DNA from: SAR92 clade bacterium H231
Lineage (GTDB): Bacteria > Pseudomonadota > Gammaproteobacteria > Pseudomonadales > Porticoccaceae
DNA: 64,000 nt
Direction: 5' to 3'
Assembly: GCA_025153775.1 (NCBI GenBank)
Contig: JAOALC010000002.1
Location: forward strand, 124,001-188,000
Part shown: positions 54,328 to 63,047 of the stretch, piece by piece
How the letters are laid out: each line of letters starts with the position of its first letter
Numbering within the stretch: the stretch's first letter is position 1
Translations under genes and position numbers: made by a program
The notes under the pieces: model-generated
The model's input: the letters and a program-made list of their open reading frames with translations, nothing else
Database searches by the model: none
Told to the model about the DNA's origin: nothing

Positions 54328-55680
54328 TCAGACTGTTATCCCTTTTGCGTTTAAAGCAGCATCTACCGCCAGACCCAGTTTATCGACAATTTCCTCAACA
54401 TGGCTCTGCTCAATAATGTAGGGCGGCGCCAACAATATGTGATCGCCGTGCAGGCCGTCGATGGTGCCACTGTTTGGGTAACAGGCCAGACCCTGAGCCA
54501 TACCCTGTCGTTTGATTTCCGCCGCCATGGACAGCTGGTGAGGCAGTGGCGCTTTAGTGTTGCGGTCTGCCACCAGCTCCAGTGCCCGAAATAAGCCACG
54601 ACCGCGAATATCGCCCACAAAGGGATGCTCGCCGAAGCGTTCATGCAGCGCCATATTTAGCACCTCACCCATATGACTGACATTTTCCAACAGATTTTCA
54701 TCCTCAATAGTTTGCTGCACGGCCAGTGCAGCGGCACAGGCCGTGGCGTGGCCAACATAGGTATGGCCGTGCTGGAATGCCCCTGAGCCATCGCGAAACT
54801 GACTGTAAATCTGATTGGAACAGAGAGTTGCCCCAATCGGCTGATAGCCTGCTGCCAAACCTTTGGCAATGGTAATAATATCGGGCCTGACACCCTCTTG
54901 CTCACAGGCAAATAAAGAACCAGTGCGACCCATACCGCACATAACTTCGTCCAGAATTAAAAGTATATTGTGCCTGTCACAAATCTCGCGGATACGCTTA
55001 AAATAACCGGGAACTGGCACCAGCGCTCCGCTAGTTGCACCCACAACTGGCTCGGCAATAAAGCCAATAACATTCTCCGCCCCCATCTCTGCAATTTTGC
55101 TCTCAAGCTCATTGGCCACTCGCAACCCATAGTCTCGCTCAGTCTCGCCTTCTAGCTGATCCCGATAGGCATAGCAGGGGCTGATAAGCTCAACATCCAT
55201 CAGCATTGGCTCAAACTGCTGCCGTCGCCACCTGTTGCCACTGACACTCAGAGCGCCCAGCGTATTGCCATGGTAACTCTGGCGACGGGCAATAAACTTC
55301 TGCTTACTGGGCTGCCCAAGCTCGAGAAAATACTGGCGCGCCATTTTTAGCGCGGCTTCCACCGCCTCTGAACCACCGGACAGGAAGTAGACATGCTCAA
55401 TATTTTCCGGCGCACGCTGAGCCAAAAACTGTGCCAGTTGCTCGCTGGTCTCCGAGGTAAAAAATCCACTGTGGGCATAGGCCATAGTGTCGAGCTGATG
55501 TTTAATCGACTCAATTACTCTGGGGTGGCCATGCCCCAGACAGGAGACTGCAGCGCCGCCGCAGGCATCCAAATATCTATTGCCCTGCTTGTCTGATATA
55601 TAGACCCCTGCAGAAGCCTGGGCTACAGGTAGATGAGCATTTAGGTTGCGATGAAAAATACGGCTTGGGGACTGCAGCAT
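54328..55680 (-). CDS. Class III pyridoxal-phosphate aminotransferase
   Basis: A 450-residue fold-type I, class III (omega) aminotransferase. The PLP-binding Lys283 is in IAKGLAAGYQPIG; the phosphate-binding GGSEAVEAALKMARQY and the cofactor Asp in LILDEVMCGMGRTG are clear. Members act on omega- or beta-amino acids and amines. Directly followed by the BKACE gene. It is not BioA by context, as no other biotin genes are near. Confidence 0.92.
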   Translation of the reverse strand: MLQSPSRIFHRNLNAHLPVAQASAGVYISDKQGNRYLDACGGAAVSCLGHGHPRVIESIKHQLDTMAYAHSGFFTSETSEQLAQFLAQRAPENIEHVYFLSGGSEAVEAALKMARQYFLELGQPSKQKFIARRQSYHGNTLGALSVSGNRWRRQQFEPMLMDVELISPCYAYRDQLEGETERDYGLRVANELESKIAEMGAENVIGFIAEPVVGATSGALVPVPGYFKRIREICDRHNILLILDEVMCGMGRTGSLFACEQEGVRPDIITIAKGLAAGYQPIGATLCSNQIYSQFRDGSGAFQHGHTYVGHATACAAALAVQQTIEDENLLENVSHMGEVLNMALHERFGEHPFVGDIRGRGLFRALELVADRNTKAPLPHQLSMAAEIKRQGMAQGLACYPNSGTIDGLHGDHILLAPPYIIEQSHVEEIVDKLGLAVDAALNAKGITV

Positions 55681-55810
55681 CAGAATAGGATTCTAAACTT
55701 ATTAATTTAAGAGCTCAGTTTAGAGGGACATAACAATAGTCTACAAACGATAATTTTTGCCTATGTCTGTTAGAAAAACTAACGAACTATCCAGAGGGGC
55801 TCTAGCAGGT

Positions 55811-56734
55811 TTAGACCATAAAACGACTGTAATCCCTAGCATTGCCCCGATAGTTGGCAGCCTGCTCATGAATCCAGGCGCAGAATAACTCCACTTTGGG
55901 CTGACTGACAGCCTGTTCTGGGTAGTAGAGGTGATAGTCCTTGCGATGGGGGATAAAGCAGTCAAAAGGAATTACCAGGCGTCCAGCCTCCAAATCTCGA
56001 GCAGCCAGCAGGCTGCCGGCTACTATTAACCCGCCGCCCTCCACCGCCTCCTGAAGAGCCAGCCCAGAATCAGCATAAAACAGGTCTTTAATCGGCTTGC
56101 GGCCCTCTACGCCGAGCTCCTGCAATAAAATCTGCCAGGCCTGACCATCGTCATCATGGATTAGGTTATGGGCCAGTAAATCCTGTGGTTTTTGCAGCGA
56201 GTTTTTGCCGCTGATCAGGCTGGGAGCACAGGCAATAAAGGTATCCACATCGATTAGCTTTTCGACCCTGGTATTGGGCATATTAGAGGCACCCCAACGG
56301 ATAGCCACATCCACGTCACGCCCCAAGTTGTCTGGGAAGCTCGGTGATGGCGCCAGATGCACCTCAATCTCCGGGTGGCGCTGCTGAAAGTCGCGCAGGC
56401 GGGCAATCAGCCAGTGGGATGCAAAGATTGTTGTGACATTGACGGTGAGTATTTCAGGCCCATCGCCAATCATCAGTTTGGCGCTGGCACTTGCAATACG
56501 ATCCAAGCTGCTGCCAATAGCCGGCAACAAATCCAACCCTGCTGGGTTAAGAGCTACTTTGCCGTGCATACGATCAAAGAGAGGCTGCCCAAAGTAGTCT
56601 TCCAGCGCTCGAATCTGTTGACTCACCGCACCGTGGGTCACACATAGTTCTTCGGCAGCCTGGGTAAAACTCGACAGGCGCGCCGCAGCTTCAAAAGTAC
56701 GCAGGGCATTGAGAGGCGGCAGTTTTCTGGGCAT
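55811..56734 (-). CDS. LysR family regulator, GcvA-like
   Basis: A 307-residue LysR protein of the GcvA subgroup: PRKLPPLNALRTFEAAARL at the start, HTH with QAAEELCVTHGAVSQQIR, then a substrate-binding-like effector domain (VDVAIRWG, ADSGLALQEAVEGGGLIVAG). It lies 130 bases upstream of the aminotransferase gene on the same strand. It is the natural candidate regulator of the aminotransferase/BKACE/receptor set. Effector unknown. Confidence 0.88.
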   Translation of the reverse strand: MPRKLPPLNALRTFEAAARLSSFTQAAEELCVTHGAVSQQIRALEDYFGQPLFDRMHGKVALNPAGLDLLPAIGSSLDRIASASAKLMIGDGPEILTVNVTTIFASHWLIARLRDFQQRHPEIEVHLAPSPSFPDNLGRDVDVAIRWGASNMPNTRVEKLIDVDTFIACAPSLISGKNSLQKPQDLLAHNLIHDDDGQAWQILLQELGVEGRKPIKDLFYADSGLALQEAVEGGGLIVAGSLLAARDLEAGRLVIPFDCFIPHRKDYHLYYPEQAVSQPKVELFCAWIHEQAANYRGNARDYSRFMV

Positions 56735-56811
56735 GTCAGGCTCTTTATTGTTATCCCATCGATAATACAGGGTTATCAGCGCATTTAAACTCTGTTCACA
56801 GCCATATTCAG

Positions 56812-56841
56812 TGATCCATAGGGTGCAAACCGGCGTAAAGC
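56812..56841 (+). promoter_or_regulatory. ECF sigma-E (ChrR-type) autoregulatory promoter
   Basis: TGATCC (56812-56817), an 18-base spacer, and TAAAGC (56836-56841). Rhodobacter sphaeroides sigma-E promoters follow TGATCC-N18-TAAGA, so the -35 is perfect, the spacing exact, and the -10 shares its TAA. It ends 28 bases before the sigma-factor ATG. Confidence 0.75.
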
Positions 56842-56869
56842 TGTTAAGGTAGCAATAGGCAGTGTAGGC

Positions 56870-57535
56870 ATGTTGAGAAAAACCATTGATATTGTAGATA
56901 AAAATAGTCAGCCAGCTGGTCGAGTGGCTGTGTTGAACACCTCTGAAAAGCGCTCTGATGAATGGAGTTTGCTGCTAATTTCAGTGGGTGCTGAGCGCGA
57001 TCGTCAAGCCTTTGCTCAACTTTTTAAGCACTTTGCACCTCTTTTAAAGAGCTTCGCTCAAGCCAACAGGCATCAGGGATGGTTTCCCGGCCTAGGCGAA
57101 GACCTGGTGCAGGAAGTAATGATCAAAGTGTGGCAAAAAGCCGCAGGGTACAATCCCGAGAAAGCCTCGGCTACAACCTGGATCTATACCGTAGCGCGCA
57201 ACTGCCGTATTGATATGCTCCGGCGCAAGAGTAACACCCAACATTTACCCCTCGAGAATGAAGACTACTGGCACGAGCCTGATGAAGACACCCCGGTATC
57301 CCTGCTACGTCAAAAGCGCAGTGAAACTAAGGTGCAGGATTCTCTGTCTCAGTTGCCCAAAGAGCAAGACGAGATTTTGCGCAAGGTCTACCTCGAAGGA
57401 AAATCCCATGCCGAGGCCTCTGAAGAGCTTGGCCTGCCACTGGGCACCGTTAAATCAAGAGTGAGACTGGCACTGCAGAAGATGCAAATTTTAGTTTCGC
57501 CCGAATATCAAGATGAGTTATCCCATGAGTCATAA
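56870..57535 (+). CDS. rpoE: ECF sigma factor, RpoE/ChrR (ECF11) type
   Basis: A 221-residue sigma factor with sigma-2 (residues about 45-115: FAQLFKHFAPLLKSF, GEDLVQEVMIKVWQKA, ATTWIYTVARNCRIDMLRR) and sigma-4 (about 155-210: QLPKEQDEILRKVYLEGKSHAEASEELGLP read in parts, GTVKSRVRLALQKM). The first 35 residues are an extension. The next gene is a ChrR-type anti-sigma factor, which places it in the group that responds to singlet oxygen in R. sphaeroides. No Shine-Dalgarno is obvious before ATG. Gene symbol is by function, not proven orthology. Confidence 0.9.
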   Translation: MLRKTIDIVDKNSQPAGRVAVLNTSEKRSDEWSLLLISVGAERDRQAFAQLFKHFAPLLKSFAQANRHQGWFPGLGEDLVQEVMIKVWQKAAGYNPEKASATTWIYTVARNCRIDMLRRKSNTQHLPLENEDYWHEPDEDTPVSLLRQKRSETKVQDSLSQLPKEQDEILRKVYLEGKSHAEASEELGLPLGTVKSRVRLALQKMQILVSPEYQDELSHES

Positions 57536-58187
57536 TTTAAGCCACCACCCAGATAATGTAATGTTGGTGGAATTTTCAGCTGGCACACTACCCACAGCAG
57601 AATCCATCTGTGTATCTGCCCACTTACATTTCTGTGAGCAGTGTCGCACTGAGTTACTGCGCCTTGACCAGGTAGGCTCGCAACTGCTGACGGAAGCAGA
57701 ACCCGCCGAGATAGATGAGAGCCTGTTTGATACAGTGATGGCTAAGATCGACAGCGCCGAAGCCAGCCCCAAGCTCGCAACTGCGGAAAAGGTTCAGAGC
57801 TTTCCCCACTCGGTCAGTAAACTGATTAAAAACCCTCAGCATCAGCCAATCTGGAAGCGACTCTCAGCCTCAGTTGATATTGCCCGTTTTAAAACTGGTC
57901 AAAGCGAATTTGAAGTAGCCCTTCACAGAATCTGTGCCGGCGGCAAGACGCCTAAGCACGACCACAGTGGTGTTGAATATACAGTTGTGCTCAAAGGTAG
58001 TTTCTCTGATGAGCGTTCGGTTTATAAAGAAGGTGATTTTTTGGTTCGACAACCTGGCGATGTGCACCAGCCAATGGGTGCGCAGAATGGAGAATGCATC
58101 TGTCTCTCAGCATTGCAGGCGCCTATCAAATTATCTAACCCACTGGGTTTTTTAATGAAGCCATTATTGCGAATCAACCCAATGTAA
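57525..58187 (+). CDS. chrR: ChrR-type zinc-binding anti-sigma factor with cupin domain
   Basis: A 220-residue protein. The N-terminal ZAS domain has His8 and HLHFCEQC (His33-x3-Cys37-x2-Cys40); with the ATG at 57525 the spacing from His8 to His33 equals that of the ChrR zinc ligands His6 and His31. The C-terminal cupin carries a full metal site: HDHSGVEY (HxHxxxE) and GDVHQP. In R. sphaeroides the cupin domain is needed for release of sigma-E by singlet oxygen. The gene overlaps the end of the sigma gene. ATG 57513 is the alternative start. A terminator follows. Confidence 0.9.
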   Translation: MSHNLSHHPDNVMLVEFSAGTLPTAESICVSAHLHFCEQCRTELLRLDQVGSQLLTEAEPAEIDESLFDTVMAKIDSAEASPKLATAEKVQSFPHSVSKLIKNPQHQPIWKRLSASVDIARFKTGQSEFEVALHRICAGGKTPKHDHSGVEYTVVLKGSFSDERSVYKEGDFLVRQPGDVHQPMGAQNGECICLSALQAPIKLSNPLGFLMKPLLRINPM

Positions 58188-58217
58188 GTTTTATCCCTTA
58201 GAGTAGTTAAGCTCTTT

Positions 58218-58244
58218 AAACCGCACGCAAGTGCGGTTTTTTTT
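58218..58244 (+). terminator. Rho-independent terminator of the sigma/ChrR operon
   Basis: Stem AAACCGCAC/GTGCGGTTT (58218-58226 and 58231-58239) with tetraloop GCAA, followed by a run of eight T. It lies 30 bases after the chrR stop and 15 bases before the hisF stop on the other strand. Confidence 0.9.
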
Positions 58245-58259
58245 GTCCGGGGACTTTAG

Positions 58260-59045
58260 CTAAAGGCGCACATTGACTCCGCGCTGAGCCATATATTCTT
58301 TAGCCTCAGGCACGCTGTGCTCACCAAAGTGGAAAATACTGGCCGCCAGCACTGCGTCAGCTTTACCCTCAACAATACCATCCACCAGGTGCTGCAGATT
58401 GCCCACACCACCAGAGGCGATCACTGGCACATTGACTGCATCGCTAATTCGCGATGTCAGATCCAGATCAAAACCATTCTTGGTACCATCTCGGTCCATG
58501 CTAGTCAGCAGAATCTCGCCGGCACCAAAGTTCGCCATCTTCTGTGCCCATTCAATAGCATTGATACCAGTCGGCTTGCGACCACCATGGGTGAAAATTT
58601 CCCAGCGCGGCTTATCGCCCTGTTCTACCTGTTTGGCGTCAATAGCCACCACAATGCACTGAGAGCCAAATCGCAGGGCCGCCTCGCGCACAAATTCTGG
58701 ATTGTGGATTGCCGCCGAGTTGATAGCGACTTTGTCGGCCCCGGCGTTCAACAGGTTGCGGATATCCTGTAACTCTCTTACCCCACCGCCCACAGTCAAA
58801 GGAATAAACACCTCTCCAGCCATGCGTTCAACTGTGTGCAGTGTGGTGTCCCGGTCTTCGTGACTGGCGGTAATATCAAGGAATGTAATTTCGTCAGCGC
58901 CCTGCTCGTTGTAGCGCCGGGCTACTTCCACAGGATCACCGGCATCGCGAATATCGACAAACTGCACACCTTTGACCACGCGCCCTTTGTCTACATCTAG
59001 GCAGGGAATAATTCTTTTAGCCAATCCTTTTGACACTGCTGTCAC
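58260..59045 (-). CDS. hisF: Imidazole glycerol phosphate synthase cyclase subunit HisF
   Basis: A 261-residue (beta/alpha)8 barrel. The catalytic Asp residues are in [16 protein letters not shown] (N-terminal) and [15 protein letters not shown]; phosphate sites VGGGVRE and ASGGVGN are present. With glutaminase HisH it forms imidazole glycerol phosphate and AICAR in histidine synthesis. No hisH, hisA or hisI is in the window; instead the start overlaps the stop of ribA by four bases, so hisF is coupled to a riboflavin gene. Usual length about 257. Confidence 0.95.
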   Translation of the reverse strand: MTAVSKGLAKRIIPCLDVDKGRVVKGVQFVDIRDAGDPVEVARRYNEQGADEITFLDITASHEDRDTTLHTVERMAGEVFIPLTVGGGVRELQDIRNLLNAGADKVAINSAAIHNPEFVREAALRFGSQCIVVAIDAKQVEQGDKPRWEIFTHGGRKPTGINAIEWAQKMANFGAGEILLTSMDRDGTKNGFDLDLTSRISDAVNVPVIASGGVGNLQHLVDGIVEGKADAVLAASIFHFGEHSVPEAKEYMAQRGVNVRL

Positions 59046-59659
59046 TGATCTTTGTCCTTATCCTTAAACATATGGCCCAGTTTACCTGCCTTGGTAGACA
59101 GATACTGTACATTATGGGGATTGCTATCTGCCTGAATCGGCTCTCTATCCACCACATTGATACCCAAATCTTTCAGCGCATTGATTTTGCGTGGATTGTT
59201 GGTCATTAGCCTGACTTGCCTGGTACCCAGATGTTCGAGCATGGGCGCGCAGATAGAATAGTCTCGCATATCAGCACCAAAGCCGAGGCGCTCATTGGCT
59301 TCAACTGTGTCAGCACCCTGATCTTGAAGATTGTAAGCGCGAATCTTGTTAACCAGCCCAATGCCACGGCCTTCCTGACGCAGATATAAAATAGCACCGC
59401 GACCCAGCTCAGAAATTCGCTTCATAGCTTCCTGCAACTGCTCACCGCAGTCACAGCGCATGCTGCCCAGGGCATCGCCAGTAAGACATTCAGAATGAAT
59501 CCTGATTAAAAGGGGCTCATCGGCACCGCAGTCACCCATGGTAATGGCAATATGTTCCTTGCCCTTAAATGGGTCCTCGAAACCATGGATATCAAAAGTA
59601 CCCCAGCGAGTGGGTAACTTTGAAGATTCGATATACCTAAGCACCAAAAACGTCTCCAC
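59042..59659 (-). CDS. ribA: GTP cyclohydrolase II RibA
   Basis: A 205-residue enzyme that opens GTP for riboflavin synthesis. Zinc ligands are in [17 protein letters not shown] (C-x10-C-x-C), and the catalytic region [21 protein letters not shown] is intact. The ATG at 59659 has no ribosome binding site; GGAG occurs just inside the frame and fits a TTG (59647) or GTG (59644) start, and TTG would match the N-terminal length of E. coli RibA, so the true start may be four or five codons in. Stop overlaps the hisF start. Confidence 0.94.
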   Translation of the reverse strand: METFLVLRYIESSKLPTRWGTFDIHGFEDPFKGKEHIAITMGDCGADEPLLIRIHSECLTGDALGSMRCDCGEQLQEAMKRISELGRGAILYLRQEGRGIGLVNKIRAYNLQDQGADTVEANERLGFGADMRDYSICAPMLEHLGTRQVRLMTNNPRKINALKDLGINVVDREPIQADSNPHNVQYLSTKAGKLGHMFKDKDKDQ

Positions 59660-59738
59660 ATCTTATAAAAAATGCATAGTCCATCAGTAACCTTAACTAC
59701 TCTGTAACTGATAAAAAAATTAGTTTATGCACAATTTC

Positions 59739-62700
59739 TTAAACCGCACTGCTTTCAGGTTCAGGAAAATACCCAAAGAATTTAGCCGCAAACAAGCCTA
59801 CGCCACCGATAAGCAGTAGCATTGCAATAGCAAGAAACAGTGCCATTGGCAGGACTCCGACAAATACCAGGAAGTAGCTTGCAGCGATCAGCAGAGGGAC
59901 GAGGAGCATTATACTGACAAAGCGATGGTTTTTCTCAACCACTAAATACAGGCAGGGAATTAGCAGTAGCGTTATTGAAGACGCAAAGAGAATACCAAAG
60001 CTTAACGACAGGGCCATAGGTATCACAAACTGTGCCTGTACGCTGGTTTCAAACAGCAGCGGCAACAGACCCACAAATGTGGTTAATGTAGTGAGCAGGA
60101 TGGCGCGAAATCGCTTGGTGCCGGCATTTACAATCGCGTCTTCAGCGCTGAGCCCCTCCGCCTTGCCGCGGTTGGCAAACTCCACCAGGATCAGGCTGTC
60201 ATTCACCACCACCCCTGCCAGGGCAATAATGCCAAAAATGGATAGCATATTGACCGACATACTAAAGAGGATATGCCCAACAACCGCGCCAATAAAGCCA
60301 AACGGAATCACTGACATAATAACAATGGGCTGCAGATAGGAGCGCAGTGGTACCGCCAGCAGACCATAGATCATAAACAGAGAGGAGAGAAGGCCAATGC
60401 CCATCTTGAGATACAATTCACCCTGCTCCTGAGAGCCACCACTGAGCCTAAACCCAACGCTGGGATATTTTTCCAGCAGGCTGGGAATAAACTTGGTTCG
60501 GGCGTCTCTGACAACGTCGCCGCTCTGTACTTTGTCTTCCTCAACATCCGCGGTAATGGTCACGGTTCGCTTGCGATCTAGCCTGTCGATAGATGTCAGA
60601 CCCAAACCCAAGCTAATATCGGCAACCTGACCTATTTCTATAGCTTCGCCCTTGCCCGTTCGGATCAGCATATTTTCGAGAGTCGCAATAGAGCGGCGAT
60701 CTTCGATTGGATACCTAACCATTACTTTAATGGTATCGGAGTCGCGCTGGATTCTCTGTACTTCCTCACCGTAAAATGCCTGCCGCACCTGCACAGCCAC
60801 ATCTCTCAAAGTCACCCCTACCTGACTGGCATAGGGTTTTAATTTAATAAGAATCTCTTTGCTGCCTGATCCCTGAGAATTATAAATATCATAGACGCCG
60901 GGGAACTGAGTTAGGTACTGCTGCAGTTCAATGCCTGCATTAGTTAGCTGCTCGGGATCTGAACCAGACAGGGAGAGGCTTATCTTTGCCCCAGAGGGGC
61001 CGTCGGTGGCAGAGTAACGCTGCTCGCGCACATCAGGCAATAAACCCACATCTTCACGCCAGCGCCGGGCAATTTCAACGGCACTCACCGAGCGGTACTC
61101 TGACTTGGTAAGTACTAGCCTGAAGGATACATTAGTGTCATCACGGACAAAGAAACTAACATGCTGAACCAAGCCCCTGGAATCCGGATTTTGATCTCGA
61201 TACTCTTGGTCAATCGCGATAATTGAGTGCTCGATAATATCCACAGTTTCATTGAGACTTTCACCGGAGGCTCCATCTTGCATAACTATATTGGCTCGGA
61301 CATCGTCACCCGGCACATTGGGGAAGAATTCAAATCTGGCCAGGCCGCTGCTAACTGCCCCCAATACAATAATTAGAATACCCAGAAAAGCCGCAAGCGT
61401 GACGTAGCGGTTTACCAGCGCTTTTTTCAGACCCGGCCTATAGATATTCTCAATAAAATTCTCAAGACCTTTGGCAATTGATCGCTGATAGCCTGTAATG
61501 GCGCCAATCACCCCCTTGCTCTGCTCGCCAAATTTAAGGCCTACAAGGTGTGCGGGAAGAATCAGCTTAGACTCAATCAATGAAAACATCAGACATAGAA
61601 TCACCACAATACCAATGGCACGGGTAAAGCCATCAAAACTACCGCCAACAAAAATAATCGGCGCAAAGGCCGCCATGGTGGTCAGAACACCAATGGTGGA
61701 TGGGGTAGCCACTTTCTTGACGCCCTGAATCACAGTCTCAGCCGACGCTGTATAAACGCCGGTTAATTGTCCTGAGGCACTGACGCGCTTGTAATCGGCC
61801 TTCACTTCACTGTAGACGCTTTCACCGATCACGATGGCATCATCCACCACTATGCCAAGCACCATAATAAAGGCAAACAGGCTCATAATATTGACGGTGA
61901 CGCCACCAAAGGGCATCAACCAAAATGCACCGGCAAAGCTGACGGGAATGCCCAAAATCACCCAAAACGCGACCTTGAGATTAAGAAAAATGCCCAGTAC
62001 CAAGGCAACCAAGAAGCCTCCCATCAGCAGATTTTCCGACATCATGCTCAGGCGACCATTTAGGTAGTAGGCCTCGTCATTAAACACCGCAATACTGATA
62101 CCTTGAGGAAGGCTACCCGTTTTATCCTCTACATATTGATGAGCGGCTTGGCTGATATCTAGGAGATTTTGACCCTCCAACGAAAACACCCCAACGGTAA
62201 ATGCGCTCTGTTGATCAAACCGATTGGTGTAAATACTTTCGGTGAACTCGTCTCTTACATTGGCCACATCAGACAGAAGCAGCTGGGTTCCATCTGGGTC
62301 ACTCCGCACAATAATACTTTCGAAGTCGCTACCATAATAGGACTTGCCCTCTGTGCGAACCAACACATTGCCGCTCTCTGTTCTAATCATACCGGCAGGC
62401 AGGTCCAGAGACGAAGAGCGCACTGCTGAGGCCACTTCACTCAGAGTCAGATTGAGTTCTTTGAGACGGTCTTCTCGTACTTCAATTGAAATTTCATACC
62501 GCCCTGCACCCCAGAGTGAAACCTCTTTCACTGGGCCCAGAGCCAGCACTTCATCATAAATTTCGTCGCCCAGCAGCTTTTTTTGCCGCTCGGTCATATC
62601 ACCATAGACAGAGATACCCAGGGCCCATAAATTCCGTTGTGCGCGCTGCACGCTGGGCTTTTCAAGATCATCGGGGAGATTGGTAATGCCGTCGATACGG

Positions 62701-63047
62701 TTTTCGACCAGGGTCATAACTTCATTGATATCTTCATTGGCCTCAATTTCAAGCCTGATTCTGGCAAAGTCTCGGTTCGCATCGGACCTTATTTTTTTAA
62801 TGCCCTGCAACCCTTCAAGAGCAGATTCCATCGGCAGAATGACACCTTTTTCAACCTCAACTGGCGCCGCGCCTGGATAGGGGGCTGTGATGCTGATCAT
62901 TCTGGTCTCAGTGCGGGGAAACATTTCTTTACTGATGTTGGTCAGTGACAGTGCACCAGCACAGAAGATCAGAATCATAGCCAGATTGGCCGCTACTGGG
63001 TTTCTGGTAAACCAGCCTATAAGGCCCCCGATATTCTTGGTGATCAC
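59739..63047 (-). CDS. RND family efflux pump inner membrane subunit
   Basis: A 1102-residue RND transporter with twelve membrane helices and two large periplasmic loops. TM4 has the proton-relay pair in VLGIVVDDAIVIGE, and the second half has the matching GVVVNDSLILVEF. The long form and charged porter loops fit the AcrB/HAE-like group of marine bacteria. It exports drugs, lipids or metabolites with the adaptor encoded upstream. The start overlaps the adaptor stop by four bases. Confidence 0.93.
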   Translation of the reverse strand: MITKNIGGLIGWFTRNPVAANLAMILIFCAGALSLTNISKEMFPRTETRMISITAPYPGAAPVEVEKGVILPMESALEGLQGIKKIRSDANRDFARIRLEIEANEDINEVMTLVENRIDGITNLPDDLEKPSVQRAQRNLWALGISVYGDMTERQKKLLGDEIYDEVLALGPVKEVSLWGAGRYEISIEVREDRLKELNLTLSEVASAVRSSSLDLPAGMIRTESGNVLVRTEGKSYYGSDFESIIVRSDPDGTQLLLSDVANVRDEFTESIYTNRFDQQSAFTVGVFSLEGQNLLDISQAAHQYVEDKTGSLPQGISIAVFNDEAYYLNGRLSMMSENLLMGGFLVALVLGIFLNLKVAFWVILGIPVSFAGAFWLMPFGGVTVNIMSLFAFIMVLGIVVDDAIVIGESVYSEVKADYKRVSASGQLTGVYTASAETVIQGVKKVATPSTIGVLTTMAAFAPIIFVGGSFDGFTRAIGIVVILCLMFSLIESKLILPAHLVGLKFGEQSKGVIGAITGYQRSIAKGLENFIENIYRPGLKKALVNRYVTLAAFLGILIIVLGAVSSGLARFEFFPNVPGDDVRANIVMQDGASGESLNETVDIIEHSIIAIDQEYRDQNPDSRGLVQHVSFFVRDDTNVSFRLVLTKSEYRSVSAVEIARRWREDVGLLPDVREQRYSATDGPSGAKISLSLSGSDPEQLTNAGIELQQYLTQFPGVYDIYNSQGSGSKEILIKLKPYASQVGVTLRDVAVQVRQAFYGEEVQRIQRDSDTIKVMVRYPIEDRRSIATLENMLIRTGKGEAIEIGQVADISLGLGLTSIDRLDRKRTVTITADVEEDKVQSGDVVRDARTKFIPSLLEKYPSVGFRLSGGSQEQGELYLKMGIGLLSSLFMIYGLLAVPLRSYLQPIVIMSVIPFGFIGAVVGHILFSMSVNMLSIFGIIALAGVVVNDSLILVEFANRGKAEGLSAEDAIVNAGTKRFRAILLTTLTTFVGLLPLLFETSVQAQFVIPMALSLSFGILFASSITLLLIPCLYLVVEKNHRFVSIMLLVPLLIAASYFLVFVGVLPMALFLAIAMLLLIGGVGLFAAKFFGYFPEPESSAV

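Noticed and set aside
55769-55783. GTTAG-AAAAA-CTAAC hairpin after the LysR gene as terminator
   Set aside because: The stem is only five base pairs, A/T-rich, and has no T run after it on the minus strand.
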